NCBI GenBank assembly: GCA_013397455.1
Contig: VYZB01000225.1
Span: 947,760 to 1,011,759 of the forward strand
DNA from: Crotophaga sulcirostris
Taxonomy: Eukaryota; Chordata; Aves; Cuculiformes; Crotophagidae
Direction of reading: 5' to 3'
Length of the DNA stretch: 64,000 bases
A program made the position numbers and the translations under genes. Numbering within the stretch: the first letter of the stretch is position 1; every line of letters starts with the position of its first letter. Shown here piece after piece: positions 24,095 to 36,293 of the stretch. The notes beneath the pieces were generated by a model. The model was not told where the DNA came from. It ran no database searches and worked only from the letters and a program-made list of their open reading frames with translations.

Positions 24095-24155
24095 AGCTCT
24101 GAGAAACATCACTCCATCTCTCTCAGTGCACAGGAGCTGAGCGAGGAGCAGGACG

Positions 24156-26015
24156 ATGTTTGACAACACGCAGTACCCCTATAACTGCTTTAATTATGAT
24201 GGGGATGATTATCCTACCTGTAGTTCTGACGAAGAGAAAAAATTCACCAGACCAGCGTACAGGTAAGATGAAGTTTTTCCAAGTCCTCCCATCTCCGGGG
24301 AGGTTTTTGAGCTCTGGGATGGTGGGATCACAGTTCTCGGGGAGCGTGGGACCTCTCCCCAGATGTGCACAGTGGGTCTGGCCCCGGCACAGGCACCACA
24401 GTGAGCAATTTTTCCCTGCTTTCTGTATTTGAAGTGGTCATGATTTGTTTCCTCCTGCAACTCTGGTGTGCTATTGAGACATCAGCTCTCAGATCATCTC
24501 CTGTGACCTCCAGTAGCCCTGGGAGAAGGAGAATTAAATGTGCAACTTGCCAATGGGTGAATTGGGTGCAGATAATCCCCAGTGTGGTGGGAAGCCACGC
24601 AGTGCAGATGTTCACTGGAGCACCTAAGTTCCTTTCCACGAGCAGGCAAGGTCTCCACTGACAGCGTCTGTGAGCCTGGTCTGTCTGCAGCTTTCCAGCT
24701 CAGGGAAACTTTTCTGATGGGGTTTGAGAGGTGGGTGATCTTTCTGTAATCCTCCTGTATCACAGGAGTGATAAGTGCCAGGGCAAACAGCCTGGCTGGG
24801 ACTCAGTTGCCTTCCAGTAAAGCCTGTGGATCCCTCCGGGGGCTTGGGGAGAAGAGGCAATGACCACACTCAGGGCTTATCCCTGGGACTTCTCGGGTCA
24901 CGTCACAGATGCACCGGGAGAACTTTGAAGCAGGATACAGGCACACATGCACCCACGCGGTCCTAATATCTGAGTATGTGAGTAAGATGGTGGTGTAACA
25001 GCAAGTTTTCCTTTTTCCAGCTACATTGCCTTAATTGCAATGGCCATCCAGCAAAGCCCTTCAAATAAAGTCACCCTCTCTGGCATTTATGACTTTATAA
25101 TGAAGAAATTTCCTTACTACAGATCAAATCAAAGAGCCTGGCAGAACTCCATCCGTCATAACTTATCGCTTAACAGTTGTTTTGTAAAGGTAAGATCAGT
25201 AACTATATTTACATACACGCTGTGCATGGCTAAAAAAAAATACATGCAGGAATAATCTCATCACTAAGAAAGAAGGGAAACAAACAGCTGAGCTGCAGAT
25301 CACTTAAAAATATGTCTGAGTTGTCAATTACAGAGATAAAGGGTATGTCCTTGTCTGATGTGTGTTAATAGATAACAAAATGAGGAGGACAGAGTTTACA
25401 TCCTACCCATATAATGAAAAAGAATCGGCTTAAACGTCGTCATATGTGTTTACACCATTCTTGAATGTAAATGAACGCAGATGTTAAGCAGCAGCATCTG
25501 TAACACATACAAATGTCTTTAAATAAATACAGGTTCCCAGAACAGAAGGGAATGAGAAGGGGAAAGGGAACTATTGGAGCTTTGCGACGGGGTGCGAATC
25601 CATGCTGGATCTCTTTGAAAATGGGAATTACAGGAGGAGACGGAGGAGAAGGAACGTGAAGAGGGAACATAAGGAGCAGAGACCAAGCAGAGGGAAAAGT
25701 CCTGCATCCCCTGATATGTCTTCTGTGGACTCTGCTTCAAACAACATTTCCTGTTCAGAAAGTAAACATGAAAGAATTGAATCAAGCCCAAGACTGCTGG
25801 AGCCTCGTGGGTTTGGTCTGAACAGCATGATCAACAGGCAGAGCCTAAGCAATTCCTCCTTAGCAAAATCGGATTCTGAAATTAAATTCAGCATTGATTA
25901 CATCCTTTCAGCCCCTGACCCTTTGCCTGTCCTGAGATCTCAATATAATATGCAAGAAAATAAGTATCATCTACTGGAGACCCAGCAAATTAATCTCCAA
26001 TTCTGGACAATGTGA
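24156..26015 (+). CDS. FOXL3: FOXL3, forkhead box transcription factor (three exons, complete)
   Basis: Exons 24156-24262, 25021-25189 and 25533-26015 join to 252 codons plus TGA. All introns are GT-AG: donors GTAAGA, acceptors TTTTTCCAG and AAATACAG, phases 2 and 0. The start has A at -3. The forkhead domain spans about residues 32-128: [14 protein letters not shown] opens it, recognition helix [12 protein letters not shown] is 76-87, and wing 2 runs into [10 protein letters not shown] (123-132), a probable nuclear localisation signal and close to the GNYRRRRR of FOXL2. FOXL2 is intronless, whereas FOXL3 is split within the forkhead domain as here. The C-terminal half is Ser-rich and has FSIDYIL at 211-217, an eh1-type Groucho/TLE docking motif. 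By family knowledge it is a nuclear DNA-binding regulator; medaka foxl3 suppresses spermatogenesis in female germ cells. Function in this bird is inferred. No frame damage is seen. Confidence 0.88.
24263..25020 (+). other. FOXL3 intron 1
   Basis: This 758-bp phase-2 intron splits the forkhead domain after Tyr35. No repeat or nested gene is recognised in it. Confidence 0.85.
25190..25532 (+). other. FOXL3 intron 2
   Basis: This 343-bp phase-0 intron falls between Lys92 and Val93, after the recognition helix. It is free of recognisable repeats. Confidence 0.85.
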
Positions 26016-27635
26016 TGTTATTTATTCGTAATAACAAAGTCTGAGTTGCAGTATATTCAGCAGCCTCATGTCACTGAAATCAGCTGCCTGCCTCATTTTC
26101 CTCCTGAGCAGTACTCAGAAAGGGTTACCAATTCAGCAGCTGATACTCTCTCTGTACCCAAAGAACTTTGCTACATAATATTGGTTTTCACTATGTTGAA
26201 ATTCATGAAACCCTGGCTTTGTTTTCTAAACTGTCATGGACATCATTTAACATCACAAAGAATATCCTTTCCCAAGCAGAATCCAACAGAAAGGAAGGTT
26301 GCTTGTCACCCGTTGCTTTATTAAAAACAAAGTTAATTTGATTCTACTTTCACTGGTGGAAATTAGGATTAATTCCACTGAACTATATAGGTCAGAACTT
26401 AAGCTGATCTAAAACAGTGTAATTCTGTCGATTTACACTGGCTGAGAATGTAAGGGGGGTGTTTTCTTAAAAGGAACCACAGAAAATCACTGTCTTCCCT
26501 TATTTTTTATTTTAACACCATGTTTCAAACCGTTTTGCAACTCTAATTCATCATTATCTAAAAATGTAGTTATTAACAACTATTTAAGGTGTATTTTTGT
26601 TGATATTTGGGGCAGAGTTGTTTAAACTGTTGAAGTTGTATACAAAATAATATCAAGAAAACTAATTGCAAGGCTGTTGAACTCTGGTAGACTCTGATGG
26701 ATAATGTGACAGAGGCACAGGGTCTCTTAATATCTTGGTTTTAAAAATAAAAACTTCTCCCCTTGTACTATCAGAAAGCTTCCTAAGATGATGCAGGAAA
26801 GTCCTTGAACATATTTCATTTAGCAAGTGTGAAGGGAGACCCAGCTTTGCAAGAAGTTGTATCCAGTGTTGACCAAAACTAGAATTCCACCTACTTGCTT
26901 TGAGACAAGCTCTATATTCCTGTTAAGTAGATTTTTTTATTGATCCTTCTCGCAAGCAATCACCAAAGTGATACTTGATATGATTTCAGCAAAGCTGGTA
27001 AGATTCATAATTTACAGATAACAATGTAGATCATGAGCTCCATTTCTAAAGAAATCCATTTCATTACCATTTACACGAGATGGGATATTTCAGAACAAAA
27101 TCTGATGGACAATGATGAACTGTAATGAGCATTTAGGAACTTGTTTTTATACAGCCTGTTCACAACGAATTGCTTCCCAGTACCTAATGGCATCATTAGT
27201 AAAGACTTCACAATATCTTGGTTTTGGCTTGGCTACTACGAACTTCACCTACTGCAGATAAAAGAAAAAAGTACAAGGATTCTCGTGGTTTTAAGTAATT
27301 ATATACAGAGAGATAAAATTATCTTTGCAACATGAACTAAAGGTAAATGAAGGTATACGAGATAAGATAAAGCAAAATTGTGCTAGAGGTATGCTCAGGC
27401 ATGACTTGAATTTTTATGCAGAGGCTTTGACATTTCACTAAGTTATTTTACATTGTGTCTAATATATACCGTACATTTATACTATATATTCTTATATATT
27501 GTTATTGAGAAAGGGAACAATATTACTGCACTTATATGTTGTAAAAATGCATGATATATGTTGTCATGATGCTGAAACTCCTGCCATATACTTAAAATTT
27601 ACCATCAGTGGTATCTCACGCTGATCGGTAATAAA
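26016..27635 (+). other. Candidate FOXL3 3' UTR
   Basis: AT-rich, repeat-free DNA after the TGA. Possible polyadenylation signals are ATTAAA at 26320-26325, AATAAA at 26746-26751 and AATAAA at 27630-27635. Which one is used cannot be told from sequence alone. Confidence 0.35.
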
Positions 27636-28734
27636 TGCTCATTTTTTGGAAAACTATAAAACTTGCTATCTTCAGGCATTTCCACAGCATGCAAAAGTAT
27701 TTGCTGCTTCTTCTTCAGAAAAGCCAAAATGGAAAACCATGCCAGTTACATCGGTGCATGTATTCAAGACTTTGAAGGGGTGATTTGTGGTGACTAAATT
27801 CTGTCTTCAAATGAGAGCTTACAATTCTCTGTGAATCAATGGTTATTCTGGATGATTATCTGAAAACAAAATTTGACTCATTATACCTGATTGATCTGCA
27901 GTTTGCACTGGTGTTAGAAAAAGAAGAATATCTCTGGGGTCACTGGACAGATGGTTTCTCATTTGAAGAGGGACGAGAATCTTCTCCTTTAGTATTTATG
28001 CTCGGTAGTAAATAGGTGTGGGAAGAGCATGTCCTCATTTAGTACTTCAATGTATGCATGTGTGGTATGTGTGCAGCTCTAGGACCCTACCTACATTTAT
28101 GTATCCATGCTTTATATGCAGATTTTTTTTCTTGATTATTTTACACACGGCAATGCTGCTGTTAGACTGATAGTTATAGCCCACATCCGCAGTATATACG
28201 AAATATATATTTTTTGCTGTGAAATGTGCCAATGTGATTCTTACTATGTGCTTGTTGGTAATGCTATTAGCAAAAGGTAACTCAATGACCGCAAAAGTTC
28301 CTACTAAGCAATGTTTTACCTGGGTGAACAGAGTGGGCTGCTGAGACCAATGGAGATACAGTTCTGGCTACTAAGCAATATAGGATTAATGTATTAGGAA
28401 AGGCAGAAATACACCCAGGTGGATTTACAGCAGAGATCCAAAACCATTTTCAGTAAGTTGAATTAATATTCACAAATAGCCATGTCCTTTACTCACAGTA
28501 AAGTGCCTGCTAGGAGAGACTGTCATACTTGAGTTTCCCTAACATATAATCAAAGAAATTTGTGTACAAATAGGTGTTAACATTTGTTTTGCAAAGGATA
28601 TCAATCATATTTCAAAAAATGAAGGGACATATTTCAATTTACCCAGTATATTATATTCTGACGACTCCAGAAAGGTTTCCAGCACTTAAAGTGAATGGCA
28701 TTTAATATAGAACAACATAACAGGGGTGAGGGCT
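27636..28734. other. Intergenic, nothing recognised
   Basis: AT-rich unique sequence with no supported exon or repeat. Confidence 0.4.
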
Positions 28735-28970
28735 AGACGTGACCTTATTCAAATGTCGTAGCCATTACAAAGCCATTCGCAATGTAATTATAATTAAATA
28801 CTTTATGCCTTTCTTGCAAATCCTCTGATCGATCATTGATATTAACATTAATATTGTATTACCCCCGAGCAAATGTCTCCCACACAAGTGTTATGGATCA
28901 CCAGGTTTCCATTAACAAAGTTGTGAGCTATTGCCGTATGCTGGTCGTGGATAAATTTACGTAAATTACC
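28735..28970. other. Candidate conserved noncoding element
   Basis: The segment has no reading frame of note but combines homeodomain-type cores (TAATTATAATTAA) with retained CpGs in an AT-rich setting (GTCGTA, TTCGCA, GATCGATC, CCCGAG, TACGTA). Such composition is typical of enhancers near developmental regulators. Conservation itself cannot be seen from one sequence. Confidence 0.25.
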
Positions 28971-31900
28971 TTTTCTCAGGGAAGGGGGGAAAAAGTCTGT
29001 TTTTTTTTTTCTTTTCATCCCTGCACTCTGAGTCTAGAGAAGCTCCATCACAGCCTGTCAGCCACTTAAATAAAGCCGTAACAAAAAAAAAATAAAAATA
29101 TAAAATCTTACAGGAACATCCTTCTTTGCCCTGTGAATATTCTACAAAACAGGTGGTTTTGTACATGGGTTAAAAGCTAAGCTGAAGCCACGGCAGGGGT
29201 CTACACCCCACCAAAGCCATCACTGCTCAGTAGCCCAAGTGAGAAAAGATGGTGGTGCTTGGCTCAATTCCTCATCTCAAAGGGCCTTCCTGAATGCAGA
29301 AAGAGACCCCAAATGAGCCATGGATTTCCTAACCCCCAAAAGAGGTGCTGCCCTTGGGGAGTTGCTTCTCCTTGCAGGCTGGTGGGCAAAGCAGGGGAAG
29401 AAAAAGCCTTTTCTGGGGAGAAGCTGGGCACGGTGTCACCTAGAGACCATGGGGTGTCTTGCTTATTTACCCTTTTAAAGGAAGGTTTCCCATAAAACAA
29501 AGATTTTATTGATGGTAGTCCAGGTCATTCTGCAATGATTTGACTTCTACCAATTGAATTTCTTAGGTTTTTATTTTTGGCATCACAGAATTGTTTTTTG
29601 CACAGCAAGGTGATGGTCTGCCTCAGAAAACACCCAACGCAGGCCACATGTTCACCTCACCTACGGGAACCTTTTCCTCAGCAGAAATTCCTCCTCATTA
29701 TGGCACTTAATGCATATCAGGATAGCTGAAAACAAACCTTTTCTTTGTCAGTAAAGTCAAGTTCCCGTATTTTTCTGCCAATCAGATAGATCTGATTCAT
29801 TGAGACCTATTAAATCCCCATATAAAGAGAGGTTGTGTTTGAGGAGCATTTGAAGGTCAAACCACACTGGAGAGCTGGCTCTCCCCTCGCCTTTGCTTTG
29901 TTGTGTTCCTTCTTGCTGCTTGGGCTGCCACAATCTTCATCAGCTACCTCGCAGAGTAATCTGCATGCTCTCTCAAAACTGAACTGAGATTTTTGTACCA
30001 TTTTCTGGTCAGAGAGGGGTTTTTTTTGGGGTAGATATTGTCTGTTCAGGTCCAATCCAGTGTGTCCTCTCTGCTCTCTCCCAACAGAGGGGACACACCA
30101 GGAAGGAAAGGGGTTTGGAAGGACCAGGCTTGGGGAAAAAGCTCTGCTACACATCTTCCAGTAGTACAAAGCTGGTTGGAACTCTGAAGGGTATGGTGCA
30201 AGGGCCCTTGGGACTGTGTGTGAAATCTCTGTGCTGTAAATTGAGGGCAGCAGTTTTCAGCAAAATCTCCCCAGTGTCTCACTACACTCAAACACAGGTG
30301 GAAGGGGGGACCTGGCCCACGTGCCCTTAAGCAAACAGGGCCTCAATCTTCACCTCTGGCAGTGTAACACAAATTCCTGCCTGTGATCAGCACTTCAGAT
30401 CCCAAACCCAAGACACAGAAATCCTGCACTGCTCATTCCAGCTGGTCTCTCCCCACCCTGGCTCCTCCCAGCTGTGGGGATGGAAATCCTTGCAAATCCA
30501 TTAACTTTCATACAACTGCTTTGGGAATCGAAATAATATGTGTGAAACTGAACTTCCTATATTATACCCAACATCTGTACTCACACAGCCTGGCACTCCA
30601 GCAATTCATCTCCTAGATGGATTCTCAGGGAGCAAATGATCCTGCCTCTTTATTTTGCCTCAACATCCAGCTTCTTATTGCTTTCTCCAGAACATGGGCA
30701 CCACATGCACTACAATGCACAAAGAACTTAGTGCAAAGCCTCTGTCTCTGTTTTACTGGGAATGTCTTTATTATTGCACTTAGGGTCATTAAATTAAAGA
30801 ACAGGGTAGGTCCAAGCCCTATGGAAATTGCACTGGAATTTTTTTTACCCAGAGAGCTAACATAAAATAACAAAGTAAGTTGTGCTCCCTCCCACCCTAG
30901 CTACAACGGTTGGAGGCAAATCCTACTGTGAGAATTTTGCCTGAGAAAGAACTGCTGGATTTCTCCCACTGTGAAATCCAGCTGCTAATTCAAACAGAAG
31001 GGATGGACCTGACCAGATAGGCCAACTGGCTTGTTTCCATCCTGAAGTCCATTGTGTTCTACAAGTTCCTAAATTTATGGTCACGAAGGTCTTCCAAGCC
31101 CTGTAACGAAGTATGGCATGCAATGTTTTTGTTATGGAATGTGTGCTGCAAAGGAAAAACAAGGTTTGAATTTATCTTTCAAATGAAGATCCTGGAATCT
31201 CTCAGGATAAACAGGCTAAATTAGGAATCAAAACACACCATGTTTCTCACCATAACTATGAAACTGAAAATAAGCACTTGCAGAGTACTGCCAGAGGAGA
31301 AAACTAGAAGTTGCAGTAAGCCCCACCAACTCTTTTTTTGTCATGAGTGCTCCTCTGTGTGTTCATTGTCACTTCGTAGCAGGGGTTGGCAGCGTGGAGC
31401 AATGGGAACCACCTTTCATCTTTTGGGGGCTGTCGTTCTGCTGGAGTATTTCAGAAAAAAATATTTTGGACTTTTATATTAGGGACATACTATCTTTTCT
31501 TGCTCTGAGCAGGTTGGAAATAAGATGCCAAAATGCTCTTTGATTTGTCAGCCTGTATGTTGTACCTCAGTGCAGCTTTCTCATTGCTACAACTCCACAA
31601 TATAACTGTTCTTCACAAAAGCGGCTCCCTATTAGGTCTCTGTTGAAGATATGATGAAAACTTCATAAGCTTGGAAGTTTGTTCCATTTTCACAGTGATA
31701 TCAGCGGCTCTAATTAAAAAAATGAGGCTTCCTGAAATTTTCACAGCTACAACAATGTTCCTCTTTCCCTCAGCCATGAAAATCTTTTGTTTTTACTAGC
31801 ACTTGGCCTTACAACCCCATGCACATGGATCTAACTGCCCTACTGAAGCCACAGTTTCCATAGCTGCTAATGTTTTCTGTCCTGGTTTCATTTGTACAGG

Positions 31901-34900
31901 AAAAAAATTAGGATAGAATCAAGTTTCCTCTTGAGCCCAAAGGCTCCGCTGACCATTAGCCATCTGTCTCAAGCAAGGTCTGCTTTAGCTGAAAATCCTT
32001 TTTGAGCTCTCATGCCACATACATTTATTCCCACATCAAAATTGCTCCCTGTCTTCCCCTCCTTGCCTCAAGGCGCTACGCTGCGCTAGTATTGACTGCA
32101 ACCAGTATCCTCCAGGGCCACCCTCTCCTTCCAGTATGGTCTCTCTGAGAGTGGGAAAAAGAAGCAGTTCTTTCCATAAAAGTGAATGTGGAAGATAACA
32201 GGTGCAATGAGCTGTGTTTTGTGATTAATCCGTCTCAATCTTTTCCAAGGCTGAGGGCTACATGAGCAATTATCAGGCCCTGGGAGGCGTTTCAGTACTA
32301 ATCAGCCCATGATGTTGTTCTGTGTTGGAGCATCTGGGACTGGCTTCATGGGTTGCATCCTGACTGTCATGAAATTAATAGGAGTTTTGACATTTGGATC
32401 AAGGGACTAAAACTTCATCTTCTGTTGCCAAGACCAGGATTAGCAAGATTAAAAGCCGTGTGGACTGCAGAGAAAATTAAATACCTTCTAGCAGTTACTT
32501 GGTGTCTTCTCAAGACAAAATAGCAGCTTGTTTCCACAGGTTTCTCTGATTCTGTCTTTCAGCCAGACAAAAAGCTTCCTGAATTCAATGCAAAATGTGT
32601 TCAAATAGGGAAGAAGATCCCCAGAGCCCAAGGGCTGAACATAGCAGAACCAGATGTTGGCATCTGGGGTGAGGTTCCTGATGCAAAAATGTTTCTATGT
32701 TCTTTGAGAGCACCTCTGTTCTGGGGCTGCTGTACACACTCAAATAAACAAGTTAGACTAAGTTAATATCCAGACTTGGGATAACAAGTCTTTTTTTCAA
32801 CATGAAACTATCCCAAGATCTGCTACAGTTTGGCAAAGACATGACACTTTATTACTTTCTATTTTGTTTTACTGTTGTTGAAATTACAGGGAAATAAATA
32901 TTTTCAAGATGATACATTGTCTATCCCTAATAAATACCAAGGGCATTTAATATAAACTATGGACACATGGTTTGCTTTGTTGTTCTAAGTAACCATTTCC
33001 TCTTAACCAAATGAAAAGCTAGCTGTGCTGTGATGCTGCAGATTATAAATTAGCAGCTCTCATATGGTTTTGTGCAATTGTTTCTTGAAGAGCTTTAGGC
33101 TACTCCAGACAAAAATTTCAAATAAAATGTGAATTCATTGAACTGTAACTTGTGGTATTAGATTTATAATAAACAAAGGTAGGTCATGTAATCATGTCAT
33201 GGAAAACAACATTTTAAAATTCAAGCAGCAACATTTTAATCCAGTTTAGGTTCTGATCCTAAAGTTAAGAGGAAGCTTGCCTCTTTCTGCTTCCCAGTGC
33301 ATGAAACCAAGACAAGCCTAGACCACGTGGATAGCACCTTTCTACAGCAGCAAACAGGTTTGCTGAGGTGGGAGGAGACAGATTTTTGTCAATCAGAGAA
33401 GAAACAACCCAAAGGCAGTAGCAGCCTGCTCCCATGCCAGAACAGGACAGGAGGGTCAGGCAAAAAGAGAAGGGGGGACCAAATTCAGTCCTTCCAGTGC
33501 TTCCTCACTGCTGGTCCTTACTATGCTCCGAGGAGCAGGTGTGGAAGAGCTGAAATCAGGATTGGGCACAGCAGGAAGACAAGGAGTTCCCCAGGGCAGC
33601 AAACTGGGTGGGGAACTCGCCTGATTTCCAACATCGGCTACACAAAGGAATGACTGATGTCAAAGCATCTCTAGCCTCTGCTGATGTACACTTACCCTGA
33701 CATGGTAGAGGTGGAGTTATTTTCTAGAAAAGATTCCCCCTTGTTTTTATGAAAACCTTCTATCTGGGGTGGGAAACACATATTTTCCACAGGCATGATA
33801 TCTTGTGCTGCTTTATGGACACCTGGGGCGATCTTCGCAACCCAGGACACGCGCACCTCAAAGGCCACTCTCAGCCTGGTCTCATCTGACTTCTCTTCCA
33901 AGAGTGGATGGAGGGGACAAGCCACATCAGCTGCTCCCAGCAGCCTGATTTCTCTCATGTCCCTTCCCACAAGGTGAAAGCAAAAGGGACACAGGGCCAC
34001 TGGGGAAGACACAGAAGGATCAGACCCCTCGTCTCTGGAGACCACCACCTAATTCATTGGTTCTGCATTATTGGTTCTGCATTATTTGGGAAAAAAATGG
34101 CAGTACATTTCAGATGGTTGAAAACAGTGTAACTTCTTTTTCCTTGTGAAATGTTTGCTGCCCATGTTTCTGCAGCCCACGCACCATCCCCACCTATGAT
34201 GGGGACAGGCCATGGAGCTAGGTATGGGTACCACCACCACGCCCACCAACGCTCACTGGCAGAGGGGGGTCTGTAACAAAGCACTCTTGCCTGAAACACT
34301 CCTTGTTTGCAGATGTTTATTTGAGAGGAGCCTGAGTTTTCCTTTTAGTGGATGTTTTGTAAGACAAAATGAATAACCATGACAGGTCTGTGCTACAGCA
34401 TCATAAAGCTGTAGCTTGCTACTTACACCAGACATTCATTTCAGGGGGAAGAAATGAATATACCTTAATGGACAGGAATTTTTTTCTTTACTCCTAAGCT
34501 GGAGTAAACCTGAATCATTTATACCAGAAAAACAGTGTTGAATTTGGAGATAGAAGACTATACTTGAACTGCAATTTCTTCCTGTAATGAATATTTCTAT
34601 TAACAAGTGAATTTCCTCTGTATTGGGCTCTATGGGCACACAGGTACATATATGACACATCTGAAATTGATATCTGTTTTAATTCTGGGTTGCAATTACT
34701 GGAATTGAAGTTAAAAATTTTTGCAGTTGCCCAACTCACAAGCTAAATGACTGTATAGCTACTAAAATTGATTGTCAGGCTTCCTGTTTCCTCACTTGAG
34801 ATCCAGCAATATCGACACACAGTACAAGGGAATTGCAATCTGAACTACTAGTAGCAATAGCTGGAGGCAACGACAAAAGGAGCATTGCTGGTGGTGGCAC

Positions 34901-36205
34901 ATGGACACCTTTATTAGATTTACCCACACTCTGATTATAATGCACTCGTTCAAGATAGTAGGAAATTCTACATTTCTTTTTTAAACAACAGCCAAGAAAA
35001 CATTTTTGTTTGCTTCTGTATTTCAGTTTTTTCTCTGGGGTAATCTAAGAAGAAAACCTTCTGGCTCCAGAGATTCAGGTCTATTTTGTCTCCAACACGG
35101 GCAATGCCTTGGGGCAAGTCATTTTATGTCTCTATGTCTCCACATCCCCTTTTGCAAGGCAGTACAGAGAGTTCACCTTTGCAAAGCATTTTGTTAGAAA
35201 TATGCTGTGTCAGTGAACTCATGTTATTGACCTACATTCTCTTCATTTGCTTCCACCTTTCCTGCCTCAGCTTTAATCTTCTCTGGCGCTTGAACATTTT
35301 ATCTATCCTGCCACTGACCAGTTGCCATGGATCTGTTTTGCAGAGGACTGAGTCGTCCATAAATGTATAAAAACTATCAGCTCTCTCACTTTTACAGGAC
35401 TCAAGGAGAGGGAATTTTAAGAAACACATAAAAACCATACAAAGATAACTGGGATCAGGTGATAAAGCTTGAAGATGTTAATTTTTTTTTTTAATATACA
35501 TCTCATTCCTCATTTTCAAGATGAGATAAAGCAGACCCATGTCTCTAACTAAATGGAAGAAACTTTCCAACTTACACCAGATATTAACGCACCCTGCCAC
35601 CTGCATTATCAAACTTTGTGCCATAATAGCAAGTGGAAGGATTTTAGAGCCAGCTCCTTTCAAAAAGGCCGACATAAAAACCCCCAAAACCTTGTGTTGC
35701 CAGTAAAAATGAGTAGAGACCTCCTGTAATTTCAAGAGGAGTCTCTAACATTGGCAAAACCAGTATTGCAATAAGTTATTAAACCACTCTCTTCAAAGGA
35801 TCTTTATACTACCAGGATATTTGTTCAATTCCAAGGAATCCATACAGGAGCTTAAACTGATTTTGCTATAGTGGATGCTCCCTGAACACAAAAACTCCTG
35901 AAGAATCCAGCCTGGCTCTTCTTGGGATATTCCCATCCCTATTAGAAGAGGGGAAGAGTCAATATCCCAATTATACAGACTTAGCAAGAAAAGAGCTTTG
36001 ATTTTGCCTTCAGAGAAACTTCACAGGACAAAATAAACTCAATACTTAGTATTTGCTACAAACCAAGTCTTGGTGCCATCCTGAAGTATTGATCCATAGC
36101 CATCCATTAGGCAGTGGCTGAGAAAAAGTGGATTGTCAGGGATTGTGGCTTCTCAACAGGTCAGCCTTTTCAGAAGAAAAGTTCAGCAGAAATGGGAAAG
36201 ATCTT
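28971..36205. other. Intergenic, no gene recognised
   Basis: 7.2 kb of unique DNA with only short, motif-free reading frames. CR1 is absent. Confidence 0.4.
34056..34083. repeat. 14-bp tandem duplication
   Basis: ATTGGTTCTGCATT occurs twice in direct succession without mismatch. Confidence 0.8.
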
Positions 36206-36293
36206 TGGGCTGGTTTGGGGTTTTTTTGTTTGGTTGGGGTTTTTGTTTGTTTTTGTTTGGTTGGTTTTGGTTTTCTTGTTTGTTTTTTTTGCT
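36206..36293. repeat. G/T-only low-complexity tract
   Basis: Nearly 90 bases consist almost entirely of T and G in TTTGG/TTTG units, with strong strand asymmetry. Confidence 0.85.

Larger units (their letters stand above)
23618..24155 (+). promoter_or_regulatory. CpG-enriched 5' flank and probable promoter of FOXL3
   Basis: The stretch 23640-23830 holds about a dozen CpG dinucleotides in a window where CpG is otherwise sparse. It is followed by an A run (around 23922-23934), a purine-rich tract and about 70 bp of probable 5' UTR before the ATG. No clear TATA box is seen, which would fit a small CpG-type promoter. The transcription start is not determined. Confidence 0.45.
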
